Shown here piece after piece: positions 21,981-31,692 of a DNA stretch of 64,000 nt. Made by a program: the position numbers and the translations under genes. The stretch's first letter is position 1. Each line of letters begins with the position of its first letter. This stretch comes from Ferruginibacter sp. (GTDB lineage Bacteria; Bacteroidota; Bacteroidia; Chitinophagales; Chitinophagaceae). The stretch lies in contig JACMKX010000063.1 in assembly GCA_014379905.1 (NCBI GenBank), forward strand, positions 1 to 64,000, written 5' to 3'. The notes below the pieces were generated by a model, which was not told the DNA's origin, did not search any database, and worked only from the letters and a program-made list of their open reading frames with translations.

Positions 21981-24344
21981 TTATTCAGTTCTTAAACTTT
22001 TAACCGGGTTTTGAATGGCGGCTTTAATAGATTGAAAACTAATGGTAAGCAGGGCTATCCCCATTGCCATCAGCCCTGCCAAAACAAAAACCAGCCATCC
22101 TATATTTATTTTGTAGGCAAAATCCTGTAACCATTTATTGGTAATGAACCAGGCAATGGGTGTACCTATAATTATTGCTACCAAAACCAGCTTTACAAAA
22201 TCACCGGCCAATAATTTAATAATGCCCGCTACACTTGCGCCTAACACTTTTCTTACCCCTATCTCTCTTGTTCGCACCTGGGCAGTGTAAGCGGCTAATC
22301 CAAAAAGACCAAGACAGGAAATAAAAATAGCGATGCCGGAAAATATATTAAAAAGCATACCAGTGCGTTGTTCCGTTTTATACAGATCATTGAATCTTTC
22401 ATCCAAAAAAGCATATTTAAAAGGGAAGCCGGCATTGTAAAGGTTCCACTTTTTTTCAACCGCTGCAATTGCTTTTGAAGCTTCAGCAGTATTTGTTTTA
22501 ATATATAACTGGCCCCAGGTTCCCGGCTGAGAATAAAAAATGGCGGGTCTTATCTTTTCTTTCATAGAAGAGAAATGAAAATCTTTTACCACGCCAATGA
22601 TGGTTCCTTCAGTATTCCAAAGTTTAAAGCGTTTGCCGATAGGATCCTGTATACGTGCCGATTTAACAGCCGTTTCATTTAAAATAAAGTGACCCGAATC
22701 TGCCGGTGAACCGCTAAAGTTTTTCCCGGACTGCAATCCTATCTTAAAGAAGTTTATAAATTCTTTATCTATGGCCATCGGGCTAAGCATGAGCGTCTCT
22801 CCTTCTTCTTTTCCATCCCATGAATTATTGCCAGTTTGCTGGCCGATATCCGTTATGGTTGAATTAGACCATGTTACTGCCGTTATACCCGTTTGTTTTA
22901 AGAGGTCGGCTTTTACAGCGTCATAATGGCCACGCATGTCTCTCATAGGAGCAGTAAATACATGTTCCCTGTCGAAGCCAAGGTTTTTATTTCTTATGTA
23001 ATTCAACTGTTTTGCTATTACAAACGTGCCTGCAATTAAAACGACCGAAAATGTAAACTGGCTTATAACAAGTACTTTTCTAAATAAGGTCTCGCTCATT
23101 TTAAATACCAGTTTTCCTTTTAATGCTTTTAAAGGATCGAAGGAAGAAAGCAATAAGGCAGGATAAATACTGGAGATGATCAGTGTACCTGTTATGGCGA
23201 TCAATATTACTTTCCAGATCTGCGGATCAGTTACACTTGCTACCAGTTCTTTGCCCGACAACTGGTTGAAGTAAGGCATCAGCAGGTAAACCAGTAAGAC
23301 AGAAACGATACCGGCTATTAAAAATATAATGAGGGTTTCGACGATAAACTGAAAAAATAACTGGAGCCGGTTAGCACCTACAATTTTGCGCAAGCTTACT
23401 TCCTTAGCCCTTAACATTGACCTTGCAGTAGAAAGATTCACGTAGTTGATGCAGGCTATCAATAAAATCACGATAGCTATAATGGCAAACATTTTAACCG
23501 TACTCATTCCCTTATCACTGCCATCAGACTGGTAAAGATGTACTTTAGACAGCGGTTGCAGCATATAGGCCACATCCACATCATCGGCCTTATTGCGCAA
23601 ATGAATATTGCGGATCTTATTTTCAAAATCAGCGGAGGCAATGCCTTTATCCATTACTAGATAAGTGTCGAAATTGAAATAGTGGAAATCGTTTTCAATG
23701 GTTGATCCTCCTTTATCGGCATAGAACTTTTTTGCCAACAAATTCATCGGGAAAAAAACTTCAAAATCTATACTGGAATTTTTAGGAATATCTTTAATGA
23801 TACCACTTACTTTAAAACTGGTATTGTCTTCTGTTGTTAATAACCGGCCAAGGGCCGGTTTATCTCCAAAATACTTTTTTGCAATTGATTGTGTTAATAC
23901 TACAGAATTAATATCCGGAAAAGGATTGGCATCATTACCTTCTACCAGGTTAAAATCAAAAACAGAAAAAAGAGACGGATCAGTAAATGCTCCTTTTTCA
24001 ATATTGAAAATATTATCTGCCAACCTGAATTGGGAAAAGTATCCATTGTGACATGTTCGTACCACTGCTTTAACACCGGGTAATTCTTTTTGAACCATTG
24101 GCCCTATAGACCCCGTAGTATTTGTCCATATTTGGCGGCTTGCTCCTGTACCGGCCATATTCTCCAGCTTATAAATGCCCGCCGCATTTTTATGGAAACC
24201 ATCAAAACTGAGTTCATCATTTACCCAAAATAATATCAGGATGCCTACGGCCAGGCCAACGGTTAAACCGCCAATATTAATCAGGCTGTAGAAGCGGCTT
24301 TTGTTTAAAAAACGCCAGGCAGTTTTAAAATAATTCTTGAACAT
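21981..24344 (-). CDS. FtsX/MacB-type ABC permease, copy 5
   Basis: A 787-residue member of the tandem permease set. It begins MFKNYFKTAWRFLNKSRFYSLINIGGL, followed by a first transmembrane helix and a periplasmic domain. The central coupling region is RAKEVSLRKIVGANRLQLFFQFIVE, and the C-terminal one is TREIGVRKVLGASVAGIIKLL. The end NPVKSLRTE matches the other copies. It differs clearly from its neighbours in the periplasmic domains (for example a lysine-rich segment IRDPIGKRFKLWNTEGTI-like text), so the copies are not recent duplicates. Gaps to neighbours are 22 to 31 bases. Confidence 0.92.
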   Translation of the reverse strand: MFKNYFKTAWRFLNKSRFYSLINIGGLTVGLAVGILILFWVNDELSFDGFHKNAAGIYKLENMAGTGASRQIWTNTTGSIGPMVQKELPGVKAVVRTCHNGYFSQFRLADNIFNIEKGAFTDPSLFSVFDFNLVEGNDANPFPDINSVVLTQSIAKKYFGDKPALGRLLTTEDNTSFKVSGIIKDIPKNSSIDFEVFFPMNLLAKKFYADKGGSTIENDFHYFNFDTYLVMDKGIASADFENKIRNIHLRNKADDVDVAYMLQPLSKVHLYQSDGSDKGMSTVKMFAIIAIVILLIACINYVNLSTARSMLRAKEVSLRKIVGANRLQLFFQFIVETLIIFLIAGIVSVLLVYLLMPYFNQLSGKELVASVTDPQIWKVILIAITGTLIISSIYPALLLSSFDPLKALKGKLVFKMSETLFRKVLVISQFTFSVVLIAGTFVIAKQLNYIRNKNLGFDREHVFTAPMRDMRGHYDAVKADLLKQTGITAVTWSNSTITDIGQQTGNNSWDGKEEGETLMLSPMAIDKEFINFFKIGLQSGKNFSGSPADSGHFILNETAVKSARIQDPIGKRFKLWNTEGTIIGVVKDFHFSSMKEKIRPAIFYSQPGTWGQLYIKTNTAEASKAIAAVEKKWNLYNAGFPFKYAFLDERFNDLYKTEQRTGMLFNIFSGIAIFISCLGLFGLAAYTAQVRTREIGVRKVLGASVAGIIKLLAGDFVKLVLVAIIIGTPIAWFITNKWLQDFAYKINIGWLVFVLAGLMAMGIALLTISFQSIKAAIQNPVKSLRTE

Positions 24345-24366
24345 GTTGATCTTTTAATTGATTGAT

Positions 24367-26778
24367 TTATTCTGATCTTAAACTAACAACAGGATTCGAC
24401 AAGGCTGCTTTCATTGATTTGTAGCCAACCGTTACCCAGGCAATAATCAGCGACACTATAGCTGCTAAAAGAAATACACCAACGCCCAGGTTTATCCGGT
24501 ACGAAAAATTGCTCAGCCAGTCATTCATTAAATACCAGGCCAGTGGTGCTGCAATAACAAATGCTACAGCAATAAGTATGGTAAACTCTTTAGAAAATAA
24601 ATACAGGATATTTGCTACCGAAGCACCCAATACTTTTCTCACGCCTACCTCTTTAATACGTTGTGCTGCCATAAAAGATATCAATCCATATAATCCCAGG
24701 CAGGAAATAAAAATGGCGATGCCTGCAAAAATTGAATAGAGCAGGGAAAGCTGGTTTTCCTGTTCATAAAATTCATTGATGCTTTCATCCATGTAAAAAC
24801 TGCTGTTGGCATAGGCAGGTAAGTGACTATCCCATTTTTTTTGAATAGCGTCTTTGGTGGCGGCCAGGTTACTGCTTTTAATTTTAATAGCCGCATTATT
24901 ATATGACTTGCTTCTGCAGGCCAGTAATAATGGCTTGGTAGCTTCCCGTAGTGAATTGGTTTTAAAATCTTTTATAACACCGGTTATTTTCCTCCAGCTA
25001 CCCCCGCCCATTTTTATTTCTTTGCCTAAAACATCTGCAGGATTTTTAATGCCCAGTTTTTGTATGAGGGTTTCATTGACCACCACTTCGTTAATTGTAT
25101 CAGACAATGAATATGCATTGCCTGCGGTAAATTCTATTCCAAATGTTTTAAAATAATCGGGGTCTGCAAATTTTAAAAACAGTGTATATTTTTCATCCGG
25201 TTTGTGATCAAATGCAAAGTTGGTTCCCCAGTTATTGTTCGAAGAAGGAACATCGCTATTAAAATTTACGGACTGTATACCGTTAACAGACAGCAAGTCC
25301 TGCTTCAAAGCAGGCTGGCGTGCAATTACAGTACTGTCTGCAAATGTGCTTAATACCAATACGGCTTCTTTATTAAAACCCAGCTCGGCTTTACTAACGT
25401 ATCTCATTTGAGATACTGCTACTATAGTTCCAATGATAAGTACCTGTGAGATAGAAAACTGTAATACCACCAGTGCCCTTCTCAAAGAGATGCCACCTAC
25501 ACTTGTAGAGTTGACTTTATTTTTAAGCGCTACTATCGGCTTAAATCCAGACAGGATGAGTGATGGATAAATTCCGGATAATATTGTTATCACAATTGCC
25601 AATGCCAGCATAAATAATAAGACTTCTGGCGTAAATAAATTTAATTTTTCCTCTATAGATGCTATGTGGCTTATAAAAGGAAGACAGGCAGCAGCCATGG
25701 AGATGGCTATCACAAGTGAAAGAGTCACTATCAAAGCTGTTTCACTCATCATTTGCCAGAAAAGGCTGCTGCGTCGTCCGCCCAATACTTTGCGTATACC
25801 AATTTCCTTTGACCTGTTAATAGCCTGTGCAGTAGAAAGGTTGATAAAATTGATACAGGCCATAATTACAATAAATATCCCTATCAGTAACAGCGTCCAA
25901 AGGGTGGCTTTGCTTATTGAATGACTGCCCCAACTGGCAAGACGGCTGTCGTAATGCACTTCTGCCAGAGGTTGTAATCCAAATTTTCGTTGCCTTGCCT
26001 CTATTCCTTTATAATTTTTACTGATAATACTTTTTAGCTGCGCACCGGCTTTTGCGGTATCATTGTCTTTTAATTGTACAAATACCTGGTTGTTGCTGGA
26101 GATAGAGCCCCACTCTGCACTGTAACCATAAAGTGATGGGTTGCTTTTATACGTTACAAAAGAAGTAACCACCGCCAGTGGGTAGTCGCTGTTGGCGGGA
26201 ATATTTTCCAATATCCCCGCCACTTTTAAAGTAATGGCATTATCAATTTTTATAAATTGCCCTACTGCCGCTTTCCAGTTTCCAAAATATTTTTCTGCCA
26301 TCACCTGTGTGATAACGGTAACATCCGGATCTTTTAAAACAGCTCCGCTTCCGGCCAGCCATTTGTATTTAAAAATTTCAAAAAATGGTGGATCAGCGAA
26401 ATATATACCTGTTTCTTCTATAAACTTTTTATTGCCTGCTGCATTTGCCTCTTTTCCAATAACAGTTACCTGGCTGCCGAAACTGGCAGATAAACTGCCG
26501 AATGTCATCTGCGGCATATCTAACCTGGCTGCCTCAATAAAAGGCGCCGGAACACCTGGGTTATGTTCTTCTCCATCTGCTGTAGTGGTGGAAGTGGTAA
26601 TGTGATAGATAGATTCATAGCCAGGAATAAATTTATTGTAACTGAATTCATATTTAATTACAATAAACAAAACAAGGCAGGCGGCAATGCCAGTTGCCAG
26701 GCCAAATATATTAATGGCTGCAAAGGATTTGTTCCTTGTAATATTTCTCCAGGCTATTTTAAAATACGTTGATAACAT
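24367..26778 (-). CDS. FtsX/MacB-type ABC permease, copy 4
   Basis: An 803-residue permease beginning MLSTYFKIAWRNITRNKSFAAINIFGL. The central module carries NRSKEIGIRKVLGGRRSSLFWQMMSETALI and the last module AQRIKEVGVRKVLGASVANILYLFSKEF; the end is NPVVSLRSE. ASIEEKLNLF near the second helix group and a distinctive periplasmic domain with NNNWGTNFAFDHKP-like text separate it from the other copies. It lies 22 bases upstream of copy 5 and 32 downstream of copy 3. The tandem order and spacing argue for one polycistronic message. Confidence 0.92.
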   Translation of the reverse strand: MLSTYFKIAWRNITRNKSFAAINIFGLATGIAACLVLFIVIKYEFSYNKFIPGYESIYHITTSTTTADGEEHNPGVPAPFIEAARLDMPQMTFGSLSASFGSQVTVIGKEANAAGNKKFIEETGIYFADPPFFEIFKYKWLAGSGAVLKDPDVTVITQVMAEKYFGNWKAAVGQFIKIDNAITLKVAGILENIPANSDYPLAVVTSFVTYKSNPSLYGYSAEWGSISSNNQVFVQLKDNDTAKAGAQLKSIISKNYKGIEARQRKFGLQPLAEVHYDSRLASWGSHSISKATLWTLLLIGIFIVIMACINFINLSTAQAINRSKEIGIRKVLGGRRSSLFWQMMSETALIVTLSLVIAISMAAACLPFISHIASIEEKLNLFTPEVLLFMLALAIVITILSGIYPSLILSGFKPIVALKNKVNSTSVGGISLRRALVVLQFSISQVLIIGTIVAVSQMRYVSKAELGFNKEAVLVLSTFADSTVIARQPALKQDLLSVNGIQSVNFNSDVPSSNNNWGTNFAFDHKPDEKYTLFLKFADPDYFKTFGIEFTAGNAYSLSDTINEVVVNETLIQKLGIKNPADVLGKEIKMGGGSWRKITGVIKDFKTNSLREATKPLLLACRSKSYNNAAIKIKSSNLAATKDAIQKKWDSHLPAYANSSFYMDESINEFYEQENQLSLLYSIFAGIAIFISCLGLYGLISFMAAQRIKEVGVRKVLGASVANILYLFSKEFTILIAVAFVIAAPLAWYLMNDWLSNFSYRINLGVGVFLLAAIVSLIIAWVTVGYKSMKAALSNPVVSLRSE

Positions 26779-26810
26779 AGTTTTTATTTAATAGCAATAT
26801 TTTAAACAGA

Positions 26811-29207
26811 CTATTCACTTCTTAAACTTTTTACAGGATTGGCCAATGCTGCCTTTATTGCCTGGAAACTTACTGTCAGCAATGTGATCATTATGGCCCC
26901 GCCCACTGCAGCAGCAAATACCCACCAGGAAATATCAATGCGGTAATCATACTGCTTTAACCAATTATTGAGATAATAATAACCAAGTGGCATTGCGATG
27001 AGGCAGGAAAGGCCGACCAGGAAAATAAAGTCTTTAGAAAGCAGTTTCCATAAATTAAAAACAGATGCTCCAACAATTTTTCGGATGCCGATCTCTTTGG
27101 TACGCTGCTCCGCTACAAACGAAGCGAGGCCAAATAAACCTAAACAACTGATTAATATCGCAAGCCCGGTAAAGAAACTGGCCAGCTTCCCCACTCTTAC
27201 TTCTTCAGTAAATTTGGATGCATATCCATCTTCTGCGAATTCATAGGCAAATGGTGAAGACATTATGTTTGCTTTAAACACCTTTTCCATAGCTGCTAAA
27301 GACTGGCTCACACTTTTATCGGGATTAAGTCTGAAGAGTAACCAATTAATATTATCCCGGTCAGGCCTGTAAAAAGTTTGTTTAACAGGTTCATAGGGAG
27401 AGCTCATGATCATATCTTTTACTACCCCGATAATGGTCATTCGCTGCATATTATCGTCTCTGCCCTGGGTAATAACTTTACCAACCGGGTCTTTAATCCC
27501 CATGAATTTAACAGCTGCTTCATTTATAACTATTGAAGTGGAATCACCTGGAAAATCCTTTGAAAAATCCCGTCCTTCCTTTATTTCGAACCCAACGGTT
27601 TTACCATATTCTTTTGTAACCCATACAACTGCAATATCTGTGTCAAGATCAGGATCTTTCCCCTGCCAGTTATAACCACCATCGTTAGTCCACACGGCAG
27701 TAAGCGGGCTGTTAGACGCCGCCATTTCTGTAATGACGTTCGTTTTTTTGAGTTCGGTTTTAAGCACTTCGCGTTTGTCAAAAATTTCCTGCGTTTTAAT
27801 GGACACCATTACCAGTCCATTTCTATTATATCCTATCGGCCTGTTTTTGCTATACTGAATTTGTTGGTAAATGATAATGGTACCAATTATTAATGCAATG
27901 GAAACGGTAAACTGGATAACTACCAATACTTTTCTGGGCAGTGCTGCAAACCTGCCTACCTTAAAAGTTCCTTTCAAAACTTTTATGGCATTAAACGAAG
28001 AAAGGTACAGTGCCGGATAACTACCTGCTATCAATCCTGTCAGGAAAGTAAAACCCAGCCCTATTAACCAGAACAGCGGATTAGAAAAAAGAATATACAT
28101 TTTTTTATCGGCCACTTCATTAAACCACGGTAATAATAACTGAACAATGACAAGTGCCAGGATAAATGCAATAAATGATACCAATATCGATTCACATAAA
28201 AACTGGCTGATAAGTTGCATACGACGAGAACCTACTGTTTTTCGGATACCTATTTCTTTTGCCCGGCGTTCCGATCGGGCTGTACTTAAATTCATAAAAT
28301 TAATACAAGCCAGCAGCAGTACAAACAAGCCGATTGTTGCAAACATTTTTACATACTCGATTTTACCGCCATCTGCAAATCCGGCTTTCCATGATGAACG
28401 CAAATGCCAGTTATTCATAGGATGTAAAAAGATTTGTGCCTTATATTTTTTATCTTCTTCAGATTGCTGGTTAAGTTTAGCATTAATGATCCTTTTGTTA
28501 ACTGCATTAATATGGGTATTGCTGTTTATTTCTGCAAACAACTGAAAGGAATTATTACCCCAATCCGTTGCTGCATTTTTAAGCCAATCTTCCGAAGTCA
28601 GGTATAAGCTCCAGGGTGCTAAAAAAGAAAGGTCTTTAAAATCTGTATTATAGGGAAGGTCTTTAAATACGCCGGTCACCTTAACATCCAGCCTGTTGTC
28701 AACCTTCATTAGCTTGTTTATTGGATCTGCTTTTCCAAAAAAAGCTTTGGCAGCAGAAGCAGATATCATGATGCTGCCTGGTTCCTTCAGACCATCCTGA
28801 GAGCCATGTAACATTTCAAGGGCTAATATTTTGGGTCCGTCTTTGTCGATGAACATACCATTTTTGCTGAGGTATTTATTGTTATCTGTTATGATATGGT
28901 CTCCCTGCCAGGATGCCATAGCAATATATTTAAAGTCATCTCCGTAAGTTTTCCTTAATTCTTCCCCCAAAGGCATTGGTATTGCCTGGCCTGTACCTAC
29001 TTCCCCGTTCCAGGTTTGATGCTGCATTACCTGTGCAACCCGTTCGTAATTTTTATGGTATTTATTAAACGACAATTCATCCCAGATCCACAAACCAATT
29101 AATACGGCTACCGCCATGCCTATGGCCAGTCCCCCAATATTGATCAAAGAAGATTTTTTATTCTTCACCAGGTTCCGCCAGGCTATCTTGAAATAATTTT
29201 TAAACAT
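26811..29207 (-). CDS. FtsX/MacB-type ABC permease, copy 3
   Basis: A 798-residue permease and the closest relative of copy 1 (31693-34074): both share INIGGLA(I/V)GMAVA at the N-terminus, FNKYHKNYER and RVMQHQ in the first periplasmic domain, SSFNAIKVLKGTFKVGRFA-type text in the middle and QRTKEIGIRKIVGASVFNLWKLLSKDF near the end. This points to a duplication more recent than that of the other copies, with another permease now between them. The end is NPVKSLRSE. Function as for the set: a periplasm-to-outside extrusion motor subunit, probably as a dimer or heterodimer with another copy. Confidence 0.92.
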   Translation of the reverse strand: MFKNYFKIAWRNLVKNKKSSLINIGGLAIGMAVAVLIGLWIWDELSFNKYHKNYERVAQVMQHQTWNGEVGTGQAIPMPLGEELRKTYGDDFKYIAMASWQGDHIITDNNKYLSKNGMFIDKDGPKILALEMLHGSQDGLKEPGSIMISASAAKAFFGKADPINKLMKVDNRLDVKVTGVFKDLPYNTDFKDLSFLAPWSLYLTSEDWLKNAATDWGNNSFQLFAEINSNTHINAVNKRIINAKLNQQSEEDKKYKAQIFLHPMNNWHLRSSWKAGFADGGKIEYVKMFATIGLFVLLLACINFMNLSTARSERRAKEIGIRKTVGSRRMQLISQFLCESILVSFIAFILALVIVQLLLPWFNEVADKKMYILFSNPLFWLIGLGFTFLTGLIAGSYPALYLSSFNAIKVLKGTFKVGRFAALPRKVLVVIQFTVSIALIIGTIIIYQQIQYSKNRPIGYNRNGLVMVSIKTQEIFDKREVLKTELKKTNVITEMAASNSPLTAVWTNDGGYNWQGKDPDLDTDIAVVWVTKEYGKTVGFEIKEGRDFSKDFPGDSTSIVINEAAVKFMGIKDPVGKVITQGRDDNMQRMTIIGVVKDMIMSSPYEPVKQTFYRPDRDNINWLLFRLNPDKSVSQSLAAMEKVFKANIMSSPFAYEFAEDGYASKFTEEVRVGKLASFFTGLAILISCLGLFGLASFVAEQRTKEIGIRKIVGASVFNLWKLLSKDFIFLVGLSCLIAMPLGYYYLNNWLKQYDYRIDISWWVFAAAVGGAIMITLLTVSFQAIKAALANPVKSLRSE

Positions 29208-29252
29208 TACTGATGTTGTTTATCAATGTTGAAATATGATCCTGATGTTCTG

Positions 29253-31646
29253 CTATTCGCTTCTTAAACTTTTTACCGGGTTAGACCTTGCAGCACTAAT
29301 GGCCTGGTAACTTACCGTAAGTAGTGCGATGAAAATGGAAGACAAACCAGCAAGGAGAAATATCCACCATTCTACTTCTATCCTGTAAGAATATTCTGCC
29401 AGCCACTTATTCATGCAATACCAGGCAACGGGTGTGGCAATAAGAAAAGATATTACTACCAGTTTCAAAAATTCTTTCGATAACAATGCAGCTATTCCAA
29501 CAACTGATGCACCCAACACTTTTCTCACGCCAATTTCTTTTATACGACTTTCTGCCATGTAGGCCGCCAAACCAAATAAACCAAGGCAGGAAATAAATAT
29601 GGTGAGGCCGGCAAACAAAGATGCCAGTGTTCCGGTTCGTTGTGCCTCCTTAAATTTATTGGCATAAGATTCGTCAGCAAAAGCATAATCAAAAGGATAT
29701 TCCGGGTTAAATTTTTTGAATACCTTCTCTATAATAGCGATATTGGCGGCGTCATTATTGGCTGCATTGAGTTTCATATGAATAACCTGGGCAAAATCAT
29801 TGCGGCCAAGTCCTAATATCATAAGCGGGCTAACTGATTCCTGGAAGGGAGATTCAATGATGAAATCTTTTACAATGCCTACCACATGTACTCCCGCATT
29901 CGACGTGTCGCCTACTGATCGAATGATTGTACCCAGCGGATTTTTAAGTCTCATGGCTTTCACTGCTGTTTCATTCAACAGAACAGCATTGCTATCTGTG
30001 GGAAATGTAAAGCAATCCAGGTCACGGCCTTCGATTATTTTTACACCAATTGTTTTTGAAAAATCTGCATCGGAGCCCAATCTCAGAAAGTCGATTTTTT
30101 CATCAGCTTTACTACTACCATCCCATTGAAAGCCCCAGCTATCGCTCCAGCGCTGCGTAATTGGGTTGGCAGACCTGGTTAAAGAGGTAACTGAACCACT
30201 ACCCAGCAATTCTGATTTTATGGATTCGTAATGCTTATCAGTTTCACCTTGTGTAAATGCATAAATAAGGTTATTCCTGTCGTAACCACTTTCTCTTTGT
30301 AAACCATGTTGTATCTGTCGCACTACTATTGAAGTAGCAATAATGAGCATAATTGCAAAAGAAAACTGAACAATCACCAACACTTTCCTGGGTGCCACCA
30401 ATGCATTCACTTTTTTAAAACTGCCTTTTAAAACTTTTATAGGGGTAAATGAAGACAGATAGAAAGCGGGATAGCTCCCGGCAATAATACCGGTTAATAA
30501 AATAAAACCGATTGATGACAGCCAGAAAATTGCATCTTTATAATTAATAAATAATTCTTTACCTACCAGCTCGTTAAAAGATTTCAGACTTATATGAACA
30601 AGCAGCAGAGCAATAATAAATGCAAGCAGGCTCATTAATATACTTTCACATACAAACTGTAATATCAACATTGTTCTACCTGCACCTGCCACTTTTCTAA
30701 TTCCTACTTCTTTTGCACGCTTCTCACTTCTTGCAGTACTAAGATTCATAAAATTGATACATGCTATCAGTAAAATAAAAGCAGCAATAATTCCAAACAA
30801 TCTTACCATTTCTATTTGCCCACCAATCAATTTTCCGTTATCTGATTTTGCATAAAGGTAATACCGGTTAAGAGGCTGGGTAAATACTTCCGTGGTGGAG
30901 GCATCAGCGGCACCTTTTGTATGATCAATGGTAATAGTCCTTATTTTATTGTCAAAAGCCGCCTGCGATGAACCTGGTTTCAACAAGGCAAAAGTTCTTA
31001 CTGAATTATTTTGCCAGTCGTTATCATCCCAGTCCAGTTTTTGCATATATGCCCATGGCAGTAAATAATCAAAATTGAATGTTGTATTATTAGGAAGATC
31101 TTTTAAAACCGCTGTAACGGTGCAATTGTGAATACTGTCAACTTTTATTATTTTACCCACAGCATCTTCATTTCCAAAAAAGGCTTTTGCAAATTTTTCG
31201 GTGAGTACAATATTGTTAGGGCCGCTCAACGCACCGGAAACATTGCCTTTTAACACAGGAAAACTAAATACTTTTAAAAAACCACTGTCTGCAAAAGCAC
31301 CTCTTTTATTAAATTTTTTTTCGCTTGCTGTCAATAGGAAAGTAATATTATTGAAACGAACCACATCTTCCACTTCCGGGTAATCTTTTTTCAAGGCCGG
31401 CGCTAAGGGTTTGGGCGTATTATTCCATGCCCATGCCTTACCGGATGGATCTTTATCCCGGTTATACATTACATAGATCCTATCGCTTTTATCATGGAAG
31501 CGATCCATGCTTAATTCATTTCCTATCCATAAAAATATCAGGATGGCAGTGCCCATACCTATGGATAATCCCGTAAGATTGATAAGAGAAAAAACTTTGC
31601 TCTTAAATATATTCCTGAATAATACTTTTAAATAATTCTTAAACAT
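29253..31646 (-). CDS. FtsX/MacB-type ABC permease, copy 2
   Basis: A 797-residue permease beginning MFKNYLKVLFRNIFKSKVFSLINLTGLSIGMG. The first periplasmic domain contains YPEVEDVVRFNN and SEKKFNKRGAF; the central module reads RAKEVGIRKVAGAGRTMLILQFVCES, and the last IKEIGVRKVLGASVVGIAALLSKEF. The end is NPVKSLRSE. It sits between the two most similar copies, so the duplication that made them was not a simple tandem event, or this copy was inserted later. Intergenic gaps are 45-46 bases on both sides. Confidence 0.92.
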   Translation of the reverse strand: MFKNYLKVLFRNIFKSKVFSLINLTGLSIGMGTAILIFLWIGNELSMDRFHDKSDRIYVMYNRDKDPSGKAWAWNNTPKPLAPALKKDYPEVEDVVRFNNITFLLTASEKKFNKRGAFADSGFLKVFSFPVLKGNVSGALSGPNNIVLTEKFAKAFFGNEDAVGKIIKVDSIHNCTVTAVLKDLPNNTTFNFDYLLPWAYMQKLDWDDNDWQNNSVRTFALLKPGSSQAAFDNKIRTITIDHTKGAADASTTEVFTQPLNRYYLYAKSDNGKLIGGQIEMVRLFGIIAAFILLIACINFMNLSTARSEKRAKEVGIRKVAGAGRTMLILQFVCESILMSLLAFIIALLLVHISLKSFNELVGKELFINYKDAIFWLSSIGFILLTGIIAGSYPAFYLSSFTPIKVLKGSFKKVNALVAPRKVLVIVQFSFAIMLIIATSIVVRQIQHGLQRESGYDRNNLIYAFTQGETDKHYESIKSELLGSGSVTSLTRSANPITQRWSDSWGFQWDGSSKADEKIDFLRLGSDADFSKTIGVKIIEGRDLDCFTFPTDSNAVLLNETAVKAMRLKNPLGTIIRSVGDTSNAGVHVVGIVKDFIIESPFQESVSPLMILGLGRNDFAQVIHMKLNAANNDAANIAIIEKVFKKFNPEYPFDYAFADESYANKFKEAQRTGTLASLFAGLTIFISCLGLFGLAAYMAESRIKEIGVRKVLGASVVGIAALLSKEFLKLVVISFLIATPVAWYCMNKWLAEYSYRIEVEWWIFLLAGLSSIFIALLTVSYQAISAARSNPVKSLRSE

Positions 31647-31692
31647 GTGGTTTATTTTAATTGGCGGCTAAATAAAAATGTGATTGTAGATA